From: CANLBN01 sp050633525
GTDB lineage: Bacteria; Pseudomonadota; Gammaproteobacteria; Pseudomonadales; Cellvibrionaceae
DNA length: 64,000 nucleotides
Assembly: GCA_050633525.1 (NCBI GenBank)
Contig: JBOEGR010000018.1
Location: 151,143 to 215,142 of the forward strand
Direction: 5' to 3'
Made by a program: the position numbers and the translations under genes. Shown in pieces: positions 17,552 through 25,855 of the stretch (within the stretch, counting starts at the first letter, position 1; every line of letters begins with the position of its first letter). Below the pieces are notes generated by a model, which was not told where the DNA came from, did no database searches, and worked only from the letters and a program-made list of their open reading frames with translations.

Positions 17552-18451
17552 CTATAAGTAAGCAAAATACAACACCAATAGCACAAGTAATTCTGACATT
17601 TCAATTAATGCACCCGCACAATCGCCCACGAAACCACCAATACGCCTTAACCAAAAACGCCGCCATAAAAAAAACAGAAGGCTCATAGAAAGTGTGAGCG
17701 CTAAGGCGGTTAAGAACGGCAACAATAGAAATACGCTTACTGTTATCACGCCCACAATCACGTAAGCATACCCTTTACGGGCGTGTTGGGTTAAAGCAGA
17801 ACCAAGCCCATTCGGGCTAACATAAGGAGTCGACGTTATCAGTAATAACACGAGTGTACGAGACAGCACCAAAGCACTAAGCAACACCACCCATAGCAGT
17901 TCTCTAAACTGCTCGATTAATTGATACACCAATAATACTTTTAACATTAAGGTCAAGACTAATGCGACTACCGCCATCGCTCCTGCGTTTGGGTCTTTAA
18001 ATACGGCAAGAATACGAGTGATGTTTTCATGATTCTTATCGTTCACATCATTAGTATTAGATTCGCCTTGCTTATTGTCACTTACATGATTCAGTTCTAG
18101 ACTTGGATGAATAATCAGATGATGAGAAAAAAAAGCAGCATCAACTGAGTCTGCAAGACCGTCAAGATGCAATGCACCCGTTAAAAAAACCCACAATATC
18201 ACGATAAGCGCAGCTGCAATAATAGGGCTAAATGACAAAGGCAATAGGAAAAAAAATAGAAATAATAAACAAGCCAATACAAAACCCACACAAGGGTAAT
18301 ATAATGACGACAAACCTTGCTGCTCATTATCCCATTGACCAGAAGCCGTATATTTAGATAAAAAATAGGTCGCCGGCAAACGTGTCAGTAGTGACATGGC
18401 CATTAAAAAGGGAAATAGGCATTTCTCTTGAAATACATTAGTCCACTTCAT
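17552..18451 (-). CDS. cobS: Adenosylcobinamide-GDP ribazoletransferase (cobalamin synthase)
   Basis: This multi-pass inner membrane enzyme joins adenosylcobinamide-GDP to alpha-ribazole (phosphate). FLMAMSLLTRLPATYF, LDGLADSVDAAF and RRIGGFVGDCAGALIEMSEL are diagnostic. Length is 299 residues. A hydrophilic insertion of about 30 residues rich in Asn, Asp and His lies between the LDGLADSVDA motif and FKDPNAGAMAVVAL. It is absent from typical CobS as I recall it. The start ATG overlaps the cobC stop (ATGA, 4 bp), so the two are probably translationally coupled. Confidence 0.93.
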   Translation of the reverse strand: MKWTNVFQEKCLFPFLMAMSLLTRLPATYFLSKYTASGQWDNEQQGLSSLYYPCVGFVLACLLFLFFFLLPLSFSPIIAAALIVILWVFLTGALHLDGLADSVDAAFFSHHLIIHPSLELNHVSDNKQGESNTNDVNDKNHENITRILAVFKDPNAGAMAVVALVLTLMLKVLLVYQLIEQFRELLWVVLLSALVLSRTLVLLLITSTPYVSPNGLGSALTQHARKGYAYVIVGVITVSVFLLLPFLTALALTLSMSLLFFLWRRFWLRRIGGFVGDCAGALIEMSELLVLLVLYFAYL

Positions 18452-19143
18452 TCCACACCTACATTGTGCATAAGTAAACGGTAATAATTTTTACCCTGAT
18501 CGGTGACAACTTGAATTCTAGAAATACAGGCATAGGGAATATCAAAACGATTTAATTCTAACAAAGGCATTCCTAAACAATGCACAAGCAATACTCGCAT
18601 CACACCACCGTGAGACACGAGTAAAAAGTGCTCGCCCATATAATTACTAATGGCTGCATCAAAAGCACCAAGCACTCGCTTAGCAAAAACATCTACTGCC
18701 TCACCTGATGGTGGTGGAGATGTAATAGGATTAGCAACCCAAGCTTCCACAGCTTTTGGTTGAGACGCCCATACGCTTTTAATACTTTGCCCTTCCCATT
18801 CTCCAAAGTGCATCTCCTTAAAACCAGCATCCAAAGTTAAAGGGATATTATGCTGATGAGCTAATTTTTTTGAAAAATCTAAACAACGAACCAATGGTGA
18901 AGTCACAATACTATCCCACGGTGGTTTTTGCTCGTGCCGCTCCTCTAAAAATGCAGCAATATGTTGTTCCATTTTTTGGAAACCAGAAAAACTTAAGGCA
19001 ACGTCGGTAGAACCACGGTAACATTGACCATCAATACATTCACCATGTCGAAGTAAATCGATCGTTGTTATTTTGACCTCTTCACTTTCAACGCCACTGA
19101 CTCTTTGCTTCTCATGATTGTTCACTGACACTAGCCTCAGCAA
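18448..19143 (-). CDS. cobC: Alpha-ribazole phosphatase (histidine phosphatase family)
   Basis: A phosphoglycerate-mutase-like phosphatase that removes phosphate from alpha-ribazole phosphate or cobalamin phosphate. LLRHGECIDGQCYRGSTD carries the catalytic RHG histidine, and HFLLVSHGGVMRVLLVH holds the second histidine. HFGEWEGQSIKSVW is also family-typical. The 231-residue version overlaps cobT by 32 bp. A GTG at 19125, with GAGG nine bases upstream, would give a shorter protein and a 14-bp overlap, and is an equally good start. The context between cobS and cobT supports this assignment over generic phosphatases. Confidence 0.9.
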   Translation of the reverse strand: MLRLVSVNNHEKQRVSGVESEEVKITTIDLLRHGECIDGQCYRGSTDVALSFSGFQKMEQHIAAFLEERHEQKPPWDSIVTSPLVRCLDFSKKLAHQHNIPLTLDAGFKEMHFGEWEGQSIKSVWASQPKAVEAWVANPITSPPPSGEAVDVFAKRVLGAFDAAISNYMGEHFLLVSHGGVMRVLLVHCLGMPLLELNRFDIPYACISRIQVVTDQGKNYYRLLMHNVGVE

Positions 19144-20269
19144 AAGTGGCCATATTATTGTGAAGTGATAAAGCTGAGCGCAATAGAGGAACCGCTAGAG
19201 CTGCGCCACTTCCTTCCCCCAAACGAAGCCCTAATTTCAGCAGAGCTTCTGCTTGAAAAAACTGTAAGGCCTTATGATGAGCGGCCTCTGCTGATTGATG
19301 TGAAAATAAAAGCCAATCACGTACTCTCGGGTTCATTTTAACTGCAACTAAGGCCGCTGCCGTACAGATAAAACCATCGACCAATACCGGGATCCCTTTT
19401 TGAGCACAAGCAATGTAACTGCCGACTAGGCCCGCTATTTCTAGCCCGCCCAAACACCTAAGTATTTCATATGGATCATGTAATTTTTCTTTATGACATT
19501 TTAATGCTTTCTCAATAACGGCCTGTTTACGAAGCAAACCTTCCGCATCAACACCCGTACCGACACCAACAACCTCTTTTGCAGGCAAAGATAACAGTGC
19601 AGCATAAATTGCAGATGCTGATGTTGTATTCCCTATACCCATCTCTCCGCCAACAAACAAATCTGCTTTAGTATTTGTTGTACTTGCCGTATTTGTACTT
19701 GCCTTAGCTGTACTTGACATAGTTGTACTTACCACAGCCGCCGCTGCATTTTTTTCTATGCTGTCATCAAGACCATCTTTTATAATAAAGTTGCGACCTG
19801 CATTTAACGCTAAGTCGAGCTGATTCTCCGTCATCGCCGCCACAGATGAAAAATCAGATGTGCCTTTTGCAATATCAACATTAACCAGCTGTGGATGTTG
19901 AGCATAGTCGTCAGGTATAGGGAACGCAGTACCCATATTGAGTACAGAAAAATTCGCATTCAAGTCACGACTCAACACACTGATTGCTGCACCACCCTCT
20001 AAAAAATTAGTTATCATTTGCACGGTAACCGCTTGCGGAAAAGCAGAAACACCTTGCGATGTAACACCATGATCACCTGCAAAAACGGCAACCTTGATAT
20101 TATTAAGAGTAGGCTTGAGTGTAGATTGCCATGCACAAAAATCTTCGGCTATAGTTTCTAACTGACCCAGAGAACCCACAGGTTTAGTGAGTACGGCTTG
20201 GTAAGCCCGCGCTTTTTGACGCATATTTTGGTCAATTTTACTGACAGGCTCGTTGTACCATTGCTTCAT
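19112..20269 (-). CDS. cobT: Nicotinate-nucleotide-dimethylbenzimidazole phosphoribosyltransferase
   Basis: CobT activates the lower ligand base to alpha-ribazole phosphate. AVFAGDHGVTSQGVSAFPQ, FLEGGAAISVLSR, VGGEMGIGNTTSASAIYAAL and LVDGFICTAAAL are conserved motifs, with the catalytic glutamate expected in RLGEGSGAALAVPLL. The 385-residue length exceeds the usual roughly 350. An insertion of about 25 Ala/Ser/Thr residues lies just before the VGGEMGIGNTT motif and is encoded by 15-bp repeats at 19671-19733. It is probably a surface loop expansion that leaves the active site intact. Confidence 0.94.
   Translation of the reverse strand: MKQWYNEPVSKIDQNMRQKARAYQAVLTKPVGSLGQLETIAEDFCAWQSTLKPTLNNIKVAVFAGDHGVTSQGVSAFPQAVTVQMITNFLEGGAAISVLSRDLNANFSVLNMGTAFPIPDDYAQHPQLVNVDIAKGTSDFSSVAAMTENQLDLALNAGRNFIIKDGLDDSIEKNAAAAVVSTTMSSTAKASTNTASTTNTKADLFVGGEMGIGNTTSASAIYAALLSLPAKEVVGVGTGVDAEGLLRKQAVIEKALKCHKEKLHDPYEILRCLGGLEIAGLVGSYIACAQKGIPVLVDGFICTAAALVAVKMNPRVRDWLLFSHQSAEAAHHKALQFFQAEALLKLGLRLGEGSGAALAVPLLRSALSLHNNMATFAEASVSEQS
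19671..19733 (-). repeat. 15-bp coding minisatellite inside cobT
   Basis: Four imperfect tandem units share TGTACTTGCC-like cores at 15-18-bp spacing and encode the Ser/Thr/Ala-rich loop of CobT. All unit lengths are multiples of three, so the frame is kept. Confidence 0.7.
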
Positions 20270-20287
20270 ATTATTACCTTGAAAATA

Positions 20288-20824
20288 TTATTGCTTAAGC
20301 GCAAGGGGCAAACCTGCCGTGACCAAGCTTACCTGATCACAAGTGGTCGCTAGGTCTTGGTGTAACCATCCACTTTCATCTACAAACTGCCGTGATAATT
20401 CACCCATGGGAACAATACCCGAACCGACTTCATTGCTTACCATAAAAACAGACGCCTTACATGAAGTTAATGCCTGAAGAAATAATGGTTTTATTTTTTC
20501 CCAGTCCAAACCAAGTTCACCAGCCTCTTCTGCAATTAAGATATTGCTAAGCCATAGTGTTAAACAATCAATTAACACGCAATTATCTTCACTATTCAAA
20601 CGATTCAGTTGAGACACTAAGTCGATGGGCTCTTCTATTAACTGCCATTGCTCTCCTCGGCGTACTTGATGCTCTTGAATTCGCAGCACCATTTCGCCAT
20701 CACCTCGCGTAGCTGTCGCGACATACCATAATTGTTGCTGATGTTGATCCGCACAATGCTGCGCTTGCTGTTCTGCATAGCGGCTTTTTCCACTACGGGC
20801 ACCGCCAAGAATTAGATGTTTCAT
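20288..20824 (-). CDS. cobU: Adenosylcobinamide kinase / adenosylcobinamide-phosphate guanylyltransferase
   Basis: The 178-residue bifunctional enzyme phosphorylates adenosylcobinamide and transfers GMP to form adenosylcobinamide-GDP. The P-loop LGGARSGKSRYAE is at the N-terminus. EHQVRRGEQWQLIEEP holds the guanylylated-histidine region. NCVLIDCLTLWLSN and VFMVSNEVGSGIVPM follow as in CobU/CobP. Length is normal. It starts 18 bp upstream of cobT and follows a small inverted-repeat hairpin that separates it from btuD. Confidence 0.95.
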   Translation of the reverse strand: MKHLILGGARSGKSRYAEQQAQHCADQHQQQLWYVATATRGDGEMVLRIQEHQVRRGEQWQLIEEPIDLVSQLNRLNSEDNCVLIDCLTLWLSNILIAEEAGELGLDWEKIKPLFLQALTSCKASVFMVSNEVGSGIVPMGELSRQFVDESGWLHQDLATTCDQVSLVTAGLPLALKQ

Positions 20825-20844
20825 TATTTTCTACTAAGCGTTTG

Positions 20845-20887
20845 AGACCTTTGCACGAAAGCAAAATCATCTTCCGTGCAAAGGTCT
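20845..20887. repeat. 13-bp perfect inverted repeat between btuD and cobU
   Basis: AGACCTTTGCACG at 20845-20857 and its exact complement at 20875-20887 flank a 17-bp spacer. The arms resemble the GAGACCTTTGCA-type ends I recall from some IS5-family elements. This could be a minimal MITE relic or an internally deleted element. There is no T run, so it is not a standard terminator, though the RNA hairpin could affect processing between btuD and cobU. It fills most of the 78-bp gap. Confidence 0.65.
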
Positions 20888-20902
20888 AAGTTTATTAAAA
20901 AG

Positions 20903-21718
20903 TTAAACGACAACGGGTTTATTTGTTACCGGGTGCTTCATCACACTCGCATCGACTTGGTAAAGTTTTTTAATTAACTCGACGGTAATCACCTCTTCCG
21001 GCGATCCTTGAGCCATCACCTCACCGCAGGATAAAGCTACTATTTTATCTGCATGATTAGCGACTAGATTGACATCATGTGCAACAATCACAATAGCAAC
21101 TCCTTGATCCGCAAAGCCTCTAATAATTTTCATTAGTTGTTGCTGATGACCTAAATCTAAAGACGATGTAGGTTCATCCAACAATAATACTCGCTGATCG
21201 TTTTGCTTGCTTTCACTATCAATGTCTGAATAAACATCTTCTGAACGCCATATTTGAGTCATTACCCGAGCCAATTGTACGCGCTGTTTCTCACCGCCAG
21301 ATAGTTGCGTATAAAGGCGTTGCTTTAAATGGGAGATATCAAGCGCTGCCAATGCAGCTTCAATAATATCATTATCAATCTTTACTCCTGTTTGGTGAGG
21401 AATACGTCCCAGTTGAACAACTTCATTGACGGTAAAAGGGAAATTTAAGGTATTAAGCTGTGGTAATACAGCAAGCTGTTTCGCTCGGTGCTTAGGTGAC
21501 CACTGATGATAAGGACGACCACATACACTTAACTCACCGCTAACCGCCTGCCCTTTATGACCGGCATTAACAATGGTATTGATCAAACTCGTTTTACCTG
21601 CGCCATTCGGACCAATAATTGCCAATAATTCACCCGCTTCCAAATCAAGCGTCAGCTGATTAATTAATACGGCACCCCATGCATGAACGGATAAGTTGTG
21701 AATTGATAAAGCAGTCAT
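20903..21718 (-). CDS. btuD: Vitamin B12 ABC transporter ATPase
   Basis: The 271-residue ATPase energises BtuC. It has Walker A IIGPNGAGKTSL, a Q-loop near VLPQLNTLNFPF, signature QLSGGEKQRVQLARVM, Walker B VLLLDEPTSSLDLGH and H-loop VIVAHDVNL. A short hydrophilic insertion (VYSDIDSESKQNDQR) lies between signature and Walker B. The ATG follows immediately on the 313-bp MITE-like element. Its stop-start overlap with btuC has been split by that insertion, and the present ribosome binding site (CAGG) is supplied by the element. Confidence 0.93.
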   Translation of the reverse strand: MTALSIHNLSVHAWGAVLINQLTLDLEAGELLAIIGPNGAGKTSLINTIVNAGHKGQAVSGELSVCGRPYHQWSPKHRAKQLAVLPQLNTLNFPFTVNEVVQLGRIPHQTGVKIDNDIIEAALAALDISHLKQRLYTQLSGGEKQRVQLARVMTQIWRSEDVYSDIDSESKQNDQRVLLLDEPTSSLDLGHQQQLMKIIRGFADQGVAIVIVAHDVNLVANHADKIVALSCGEVMAQGSPEEVITVELIKKLYQVDASVMKHPVTNKPVVV

Positions 21719-21720
21719 TA

Positions 21721-22033
21721 GGGCCTGTTCATACTAATTAAATAATCACTGCCAGTGTCCATTTTTTGATCCAACAAGGCAGAAAGAGCGCAGTGTATTG
21801 AATATACATCAGCGATTTCTAACGCAGTTGGGTGAAAAAATGGTCTGGCCCGAAGGGTTGCGGCTAAAAAAGCGCCACTCTGTGTTGCCTGCATGGAAGC
21901 AGGTAAGGGGCGTGAGCAGGAAGCGGTAAGCTTTACTCGTCGTTTATTTGGAATGACCAAACTACTCTCCTCGCGCCTTGATTGGCACTTTTTTAGCCGC
22001 AACAGTGACTATTTAGTTAGTGTAAGCAGGCCC
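21721..22033. mobile_element. MITE-like element inserted at the btuC/btuD junction
   Basis: The 313-bp segment has terminal inverted repeats of 31 bp, matching at 26 positions (GGGCCTGTTCATACTAATTA on the left and GGGCCTGCTTACACTAACTA on the opposite strand of the right end). TA flanks both sides (21719-21720 and 22034-22035), as expected of a TA target duplication of the Tc1/mariner-IS630 type. An internal inverted pair GTTGCGGCTAAAAAAG(C/T)GCC lies at 21857-21876 and 21984-22003. Removing the element and one TA restores TAATG, in which the btuC stop overlaps the btuD start. It encodes no transposase. A 94-codon minus-strand frame inside it starts at TTG and resembles no family I know. Confidence 0.85.
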
Positions 22034-23124
22034 TAACTTAACCCGTAGACATGGCGACGAGTGAGCAAAGAAATAAAGAAAGGAACTCCTATCAATGCTG
22101 TCACTAAGCCAACAGGCAACTCTGTTGGCGCTAAGACCACTCGCGCCACGTTATCTGCAACGACTAATAAAATAGCGCCTGCTAGTGCAGACGCGGGTAA
22201 TAAATAGCGATGATCAGGCCCGATCAACATACGTAAAATATGGGGCACAACCAAACCAACAAAAGCGATGGTACCCGCTAGCGCGACAGAAATACCCACT
22301 CCCGCCGCCACTAATATGATTAGCTGCTTCTTTAAGCGTTCAGTATTAATGCCTAGGTGCTTGGCTTCAGACTCGCCTAATAACAAAGCATTCAATGCAG
22401 CACTGTAACGTGGTAGTAAAACCAACATCATAAAAGCAATTATGACGGCAACTAGCATGCTTAAATAATTTGCACTTTCCAAGGAGCCCATACGCCATAA
22501 ACTAATACGTCGAAGCATTTCATTATCAGCATAAAATTCCAACAAACTACTAAGGCTACTTGCTAAGGCGGTAATACCAATTCCCGCTAGTAACATTGTT
22601 GCAACAGAAGTACCGTAACCACTGGAAGACAAACGATAGACTAAGGCAACAGCAATCACACCCCCTAAAAATGCGCCAAAAGAAAGCAAGGATAAGCCAA
22701 ACCAAACACTAGTATAACCTGCACTCAACACAATCATAATACTCGCACCCAAGGATGCACCTGCTGTTACACCAATCAACGATGGGTCAGCTAACGGATT
22801 ACGAAATAAACCCTGCATTGCCGCACCACTTAGCGCTAATATACAACCTATGGCCGCCGCCAATAAAACGCGTGGAATCCGTATTTGTTGAATAATGGCT
22901 TCATAAGCTGGGGGCAAGGAGCCTTGAGCGGATGTAAGTAAAGAGCCCTCGGCGGGTGTAGGTAAAGGGCCTTCAATAGATGAAAACGGTAAAAAATTTA
23001 ACATCGATTTTAATACATCGATAATTGGAATATTGACTGCACCAGAAGCAATAGCGATCAAAATCACGATTGGTAACAATGTGAAAAGAACGATAAAGAC
23101 TATTTTTGTATCAAATCGATTCAT
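22033..23124 (-). CDS. btuC: Vitamin B12 ABC transporter permease
   Basis: This FecCD/BtuC-type permease has about ten membrane helices. RIPRVLLAAAIGCILALSGAAMQGLFRNPLADPSLIGVTAG, GTIAFVGLVVPHILRMLIGPDHR and GLVTALIGVPFF are diagnostic segments. Length is 363 residues. The periplasmic loop after the first helix contains three copies of an eight-residue unit (EGPLPTPA, EGSLLTSA, QGSLPPA) encoded by 24-bp tandem repeats. The stop TAG at 22033-22035 is composed of the TA duplication plus the first base of the MITE. The start overlaps cobQ by 14 bp. Confidence 0.94.
   Translation of the reverse strand: MNRFDTKIVFIVLFTLLPIVILIAIASGAVNIPIIDVLKSMLNFLPFSSIEGPLPTPAEGSLLTSAQGSLPPAYEAIIQQIRIPRVLLAAAIGCILALSGAAMQGLFRNPLADPSLIGVTAGASLGASIMIVLSAGYTSVWFGLSLLSFGAFLGGVIAVALVYRLSSSGYGTSVATMLLAGIGITALASSLSSLLEFYADNEMLRRISLWRMGSLESANYLSMLVAVIIAFMMLVLLPRYSAALNALLLGESEAKHLGINTERLKKQLIILVAAGVGISVALAGTIAFVGLVVPHILRMLIGPDHRYLLPASALAGAILLVVADNVARVVLAPTELPVGLVTALIGVPFFISLLTRRHVYGLS
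22919..22990 (-). repeat. 24-bp coding minisatellite inside btuC
   Basis: Three imperfect 24-bp units begin at 22919, 22943 and 22967. They share GAGCC(T/C)T...TGTA(A/G)GTAAA patterns and encode a Pro/Ser-rich periplasmic loop. The frame is kept. Confidence 0.7.
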
Positions 23125-24709
23125 TAATGCTCTTGTTATTATGAGGCTGAATTAGATTATTAAAAAAATCACTGTTGAGATTTTCATCTAAACAATCAGC
23201 AAGTCTATCAAGCTGTTGCTCTCTTACTTCATTTAAATTAATAGCGCCCGTCTCATTTAAACCTGCCCACGCTAGTATAGCGTTGCTTGCATCCGCACAA
23301 TCAAACAAACCGTGGAAGTAAGTGCCTATAATATCGTTATCGTGACTGATAATGCCATCATAACGTCCATTACCTAAATCAATAAAGGGTTGATAGTGGG
23401 CATTGTGCTGTGTCAATCCACAATGAATCTCGTAGCCCTGAACAGCCATAGTATTTTCAATAGGTCTTTTATTTTCGCTTCCTTCGATACATCCATGTTT
23501 ATTTATCAATACTCTGCCTTTTGTATTCTCTAAGATTTTTTCTGGCTCAAGCTGTGTCGTCATATTGAATAATGCCAAACCCTGAGAGCGGCCAGGCTCA
23601 TCTTCGATACCCTGACTATCAATAATCTCTTCTCCTAACATTTGATAGCCGCCACAAATGCCGATAACTTTACCACCATATCGGAGGTGCTTCTTGACAG
23701 CGGTATCCCAACCATAACGCTTCATTAAATATAAGTCTTGTCGAACATTCTTTGTCCCTGGCAAAATAATTAAATCGACATTGGGAAAAGGTTCTCCAGG
23801 AGGAATAAAATTAACTCTTACCTTAGGATGAAGCTGTAAAGCATCAAAATCAGTATGGTTGCTGATACGAGAAAAAACGGGAATGGCAATATTAAATAAA
23901 GTTGCCTCTTCATTCTCTTCGCATTCTTGTAAAGTAATTGCGTCTTCAGCGTCGAGATAAAATTGTTTTAGATAGGGAATGACACCCCAAACAGGCTTAT
24001 TGGTTTTTTGCTCCAGCCAGTCTAGACCCGGCTCTAATAAAGCAATATCGCCACGAAACCGATTAATCATAAAACCCGTGACACGTGATTGCTCAGAAGA
24101 TGATAAACAATCAAGCGTACCCACTATATGAGCAAACACACCGCCACGATCAATATCAGCGACAATAATCACAGGGCAATCAACTGCCTCTGCAAAACCC
24201 ATATTAGCAATATCATTTTCACGCAGGTTAATTTCTGCTGGGCTTCCCGCACCTTCTACAATAATAAAATCATACTGTTCTTGTAGACGCTTGTAGGACT
24301 CTAACACCGCGGCCATCGCAACTTTTTTATAATCATGGAAAGCCTCTGCCTCCATTGCATTAATCGCTTTACCATGTACGATAACTTGAGCGCCTGTATC
24401 TGACGATGGCTTAAGTAGAATAGGATTCATGTCCGTATGGGGTTCCAAACCACAGGCCTGAGCTTGCAAGGCTTGCGCACGCCCTATCTCGCCACCATCA
24501 ACAGTTACAGCACTATTGAGCGCCATATTTTGAGGCTTAAAAGGAGCGACGTTTAAACCACGTCGTTTTAGTACCCGACAAATACCAGCAACCAGTACAC
24601 TTTTGCCTGCATCAGATGTCGTCCCTTGTACCATTAAAGTTTGGACAGTATTCACTTTATCGGTAGTATCAATTTTATTATTCGACATAATAGATTTATT
24701 TTTATTCAT
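23111..24709 (-). CDS. cobQ: Cobyric acid synthase
   Basis: The 532-residue glutamine amidotransferase amidates adenosylcobyrinic acid a,c-diamide at four positions to give adenosylcobyric acid. The N-terminal ATP-binding part has VQGTTSDAGKSVLVAGICR and PQNMALNSAVTVDGGEIGRAQALQA. The C-terminal glutaminase domain has LIILPGTKN, the nucleophile loop GICGGYQMLG and the final catalytic histidine in GTYFHGLFD. A good Shine-Dalgarno (AGG) precedes the ATG at 24709. It is the only corrin-ring-side enzyme here; no cobB/cbiA or earlier pathway gene is present in the window. Confidence 0.95.
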   Translation of the reverse strand: MNKNKSIMSNNKIDTTDKVNTVQTLMVQGTTSDAGKSVLVAGICRVLKRRGLNVAPFKPQNMALNSAVTVDGGEIGRAQALQAQACGLEPHTDMNPILLKPSSDTGAQVIVHGKAINAMEAEAFHDYKKVAMAAVLESYKRLQEQYDFIIVEGAGSPAEINLRENDIANMGFAEAVDCPVIIVADIDRGGVFAHIVGTLDCLSSSEQSRVTGFMINRFRGDIALLEPGLDWLEQKTNKPVWGVIPYLKQFYLDAEDAITLQECEENEEATLFNIAIPVFSRISNHTDFDALQLHPKVRVNFIPPGEPFPNVDLIILPGTKNVRQDLYLMKRYGWDTAVKKHLRYGGKVIGICGGYQMLGEEIIDSQGIEDEPGRSQGLALFNMTTQLEPEKILENTKGRVLINKHGCIEGSENKRPIENTMAVQGYEIHCGLTQHNAHYQPFIDLGNGRYDGIISHDNDIIGTYFHGLFDCADASNAILAWAGLNETGAINLNEVREQQLDRLADCLDENLNSDFFNNLIQPHNNKSINESI

Positions 24710-24721
24710 TAATGCCTGTTA

Positions 24722-25855
24722 CTAGTCTATCGCTGAATCACAAATAGCTGCTGAGATAAGACGAGCTAATGTTTCACCAAAGACAGTATGCTTGCCTACA
24801 AATTGAACTGACTGCTTAGCTTCTTTGGGACGATAATTTTGAGGAGCATCATTTTTAGAAAAGCCGCTGACAGGAAGAGACGACGGCGAAATCAGGGCAA
24901 CTGAATCCGTTCCAGTGCCTGTCGCAGGTAAATCTGACACCGCACTTTTTAAATTTAATGATGTTAATGCAGCAACTTTAGCTTCTGTGGCCATCATAAG
25001 CGCTTCAATTTTTGCTGTAGGAGTCAAATATGCTGTAGTTGCAACCACAATATTAATCGTACCGATCTCATCTAGTTTCGAATAAAGCTCTCGATATTCA
25101 GCCCGATCTCCCGCACAGCGTAAATTACCTAAACCCGTTGTTACCATCACACTGATTTTATGCTCAAAAATATCGGCAACAGCAAAACGGCATGAGCGCA
25201 TAGAAGCGGCCGTCATCATGCCAATAATACGACTATCACTGACATCACTTTCTTTGGATTCTATTTTTTCTGTTAGCTGTTTATCTGCTGCATCAAAGTA
25301 CTCCTTAAAAACAGAAGCAATACTGCGTTTACCTATAATGCATTCTTTGGAAACATGTAAATTCACATAACGCTCAACGGCCTGAATGCCACCATTGAGT
25401 ACAGATGAACTCATCGCTGAATACGCCTGAATAGGTACCGATTTTGAAGAGAGCTTGTCTGAATCCACTGCTTGGTTTGTAAAACGGATATCGACAGCAA
25501 GACTACTCACACTGGCCGAACAGGAAGGTAATAAAAAACGAGAAGGAACCTCAGTCCGATCTATCACAGCTCCACCTACCTGAACCCCATCTACCTCATT
25601 TCCACTTAAGAAAGCATCATCATTGCAAAGGCCATGGTTCGGCGCCCATAATTCTACTCGAATCAAATCGCTATGCTCGTTCAAAGGCACTGTCAAAGAT
25701 TGCTCTGAACAGGCAGCTAAAGACTGTTCTGAACCAGTAGCTACAGACTCTTCTGAAAAAGCAGTCGAAGATTCTTCAGAAGAACCGGCAGGATGAGGCA
25801 ATGAGGAATCAATAATCGACACCTTGTCGCGCCTTGATACCAGACTTAAAGGCAT
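24722..25855 (-). CDS. cbiZ: Adenosylcobinamide amidohydrolase (CbiZ) with N-terminal extension
   Basis: CbiZ hydrolyses the amide between the corrin ring and aminopropanol, returning (pseudo)cobinamides to adenosylcobyric acid. The C-terminal 270 residues carry SSSVLNGGIQAVERYVNLHV, GMMTAASMRSCRFAV, VTTGLGNLRCAGDRAEY, GTINIVVATTAYLTPTAKIE and TGTGTDSVALIS, all CbiZ-type. The first 60 residues are a Ser/Glu-rich extension made of eight-residue repeats and unlikely to be part of the fold. The ATG at 25855 overlaps cobO by 47 bp. A GTG at 25822 (AAGG upstream) would overlap by 14 bp and may be the true start. CbiZ is best known from archaea and a few bacteria. Confidence 0.87.
   Translation of the reverse strand: MPLSLVSRRDKVSIIDSSLPHPAGSSEESSTAFSEESVATGSEQSLAACSEQSLTVPLNEHSDLIRVELWAPNHGLCNDDAFLSGNEVDGVQVGGAVIDRTEVPSRFLLPSCSASVSSLAVDIRFTNQAVDSDKLSSKSVPIQAYSAMSSSVLNGGIQAVERYVNLHVSKECIIGKRSIASVFKEYFDAADKQLTEKIESKESDVSDSRIIGMMTAASMRSCRFAVADIFEHKISVMVTTGLGNLRCAGDRAEYRELYSKLDEIGTINIVVATTAYLTPTAKIEALMMATEAKVAALTSLNLKSAVSDLPATGTGTDSVALISPSSLPVSGFSKNDAPQNYRPKEAKQSVQFVGKHTVFGETLARLISAAICDSAID
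25698..25793 (-). repeat. 24-bp coding minisatellite in the cbiZ N-terminal extension
   Basis: About four imperfect tandem 24-bp units, each beginning GA(T/C)T and containing TCTGAA, encode the peptides SEES..., SEQS... of the CbiZ extension. Unit length matches the btuC repeats 2.7 kb downstream on the same strand, though the sequence differs. Confidence 0.75.

Noticed and set aside
21718..22002. 94-codon minus-strand frame upstream of btuD as a gene
   Set aside because: It lies wholly within the MITE-like element, begins at TTG and shows no recognisable domain. It is kept only as a possible coupling leader in the finding on this element.
21719..22035. Integron attC site or gene cassette
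   Set aside because: The ends read GGGCCTG/CAGGCCC with TA flanks and lack the paired R and L boxes of attC, and no integrase was seen.
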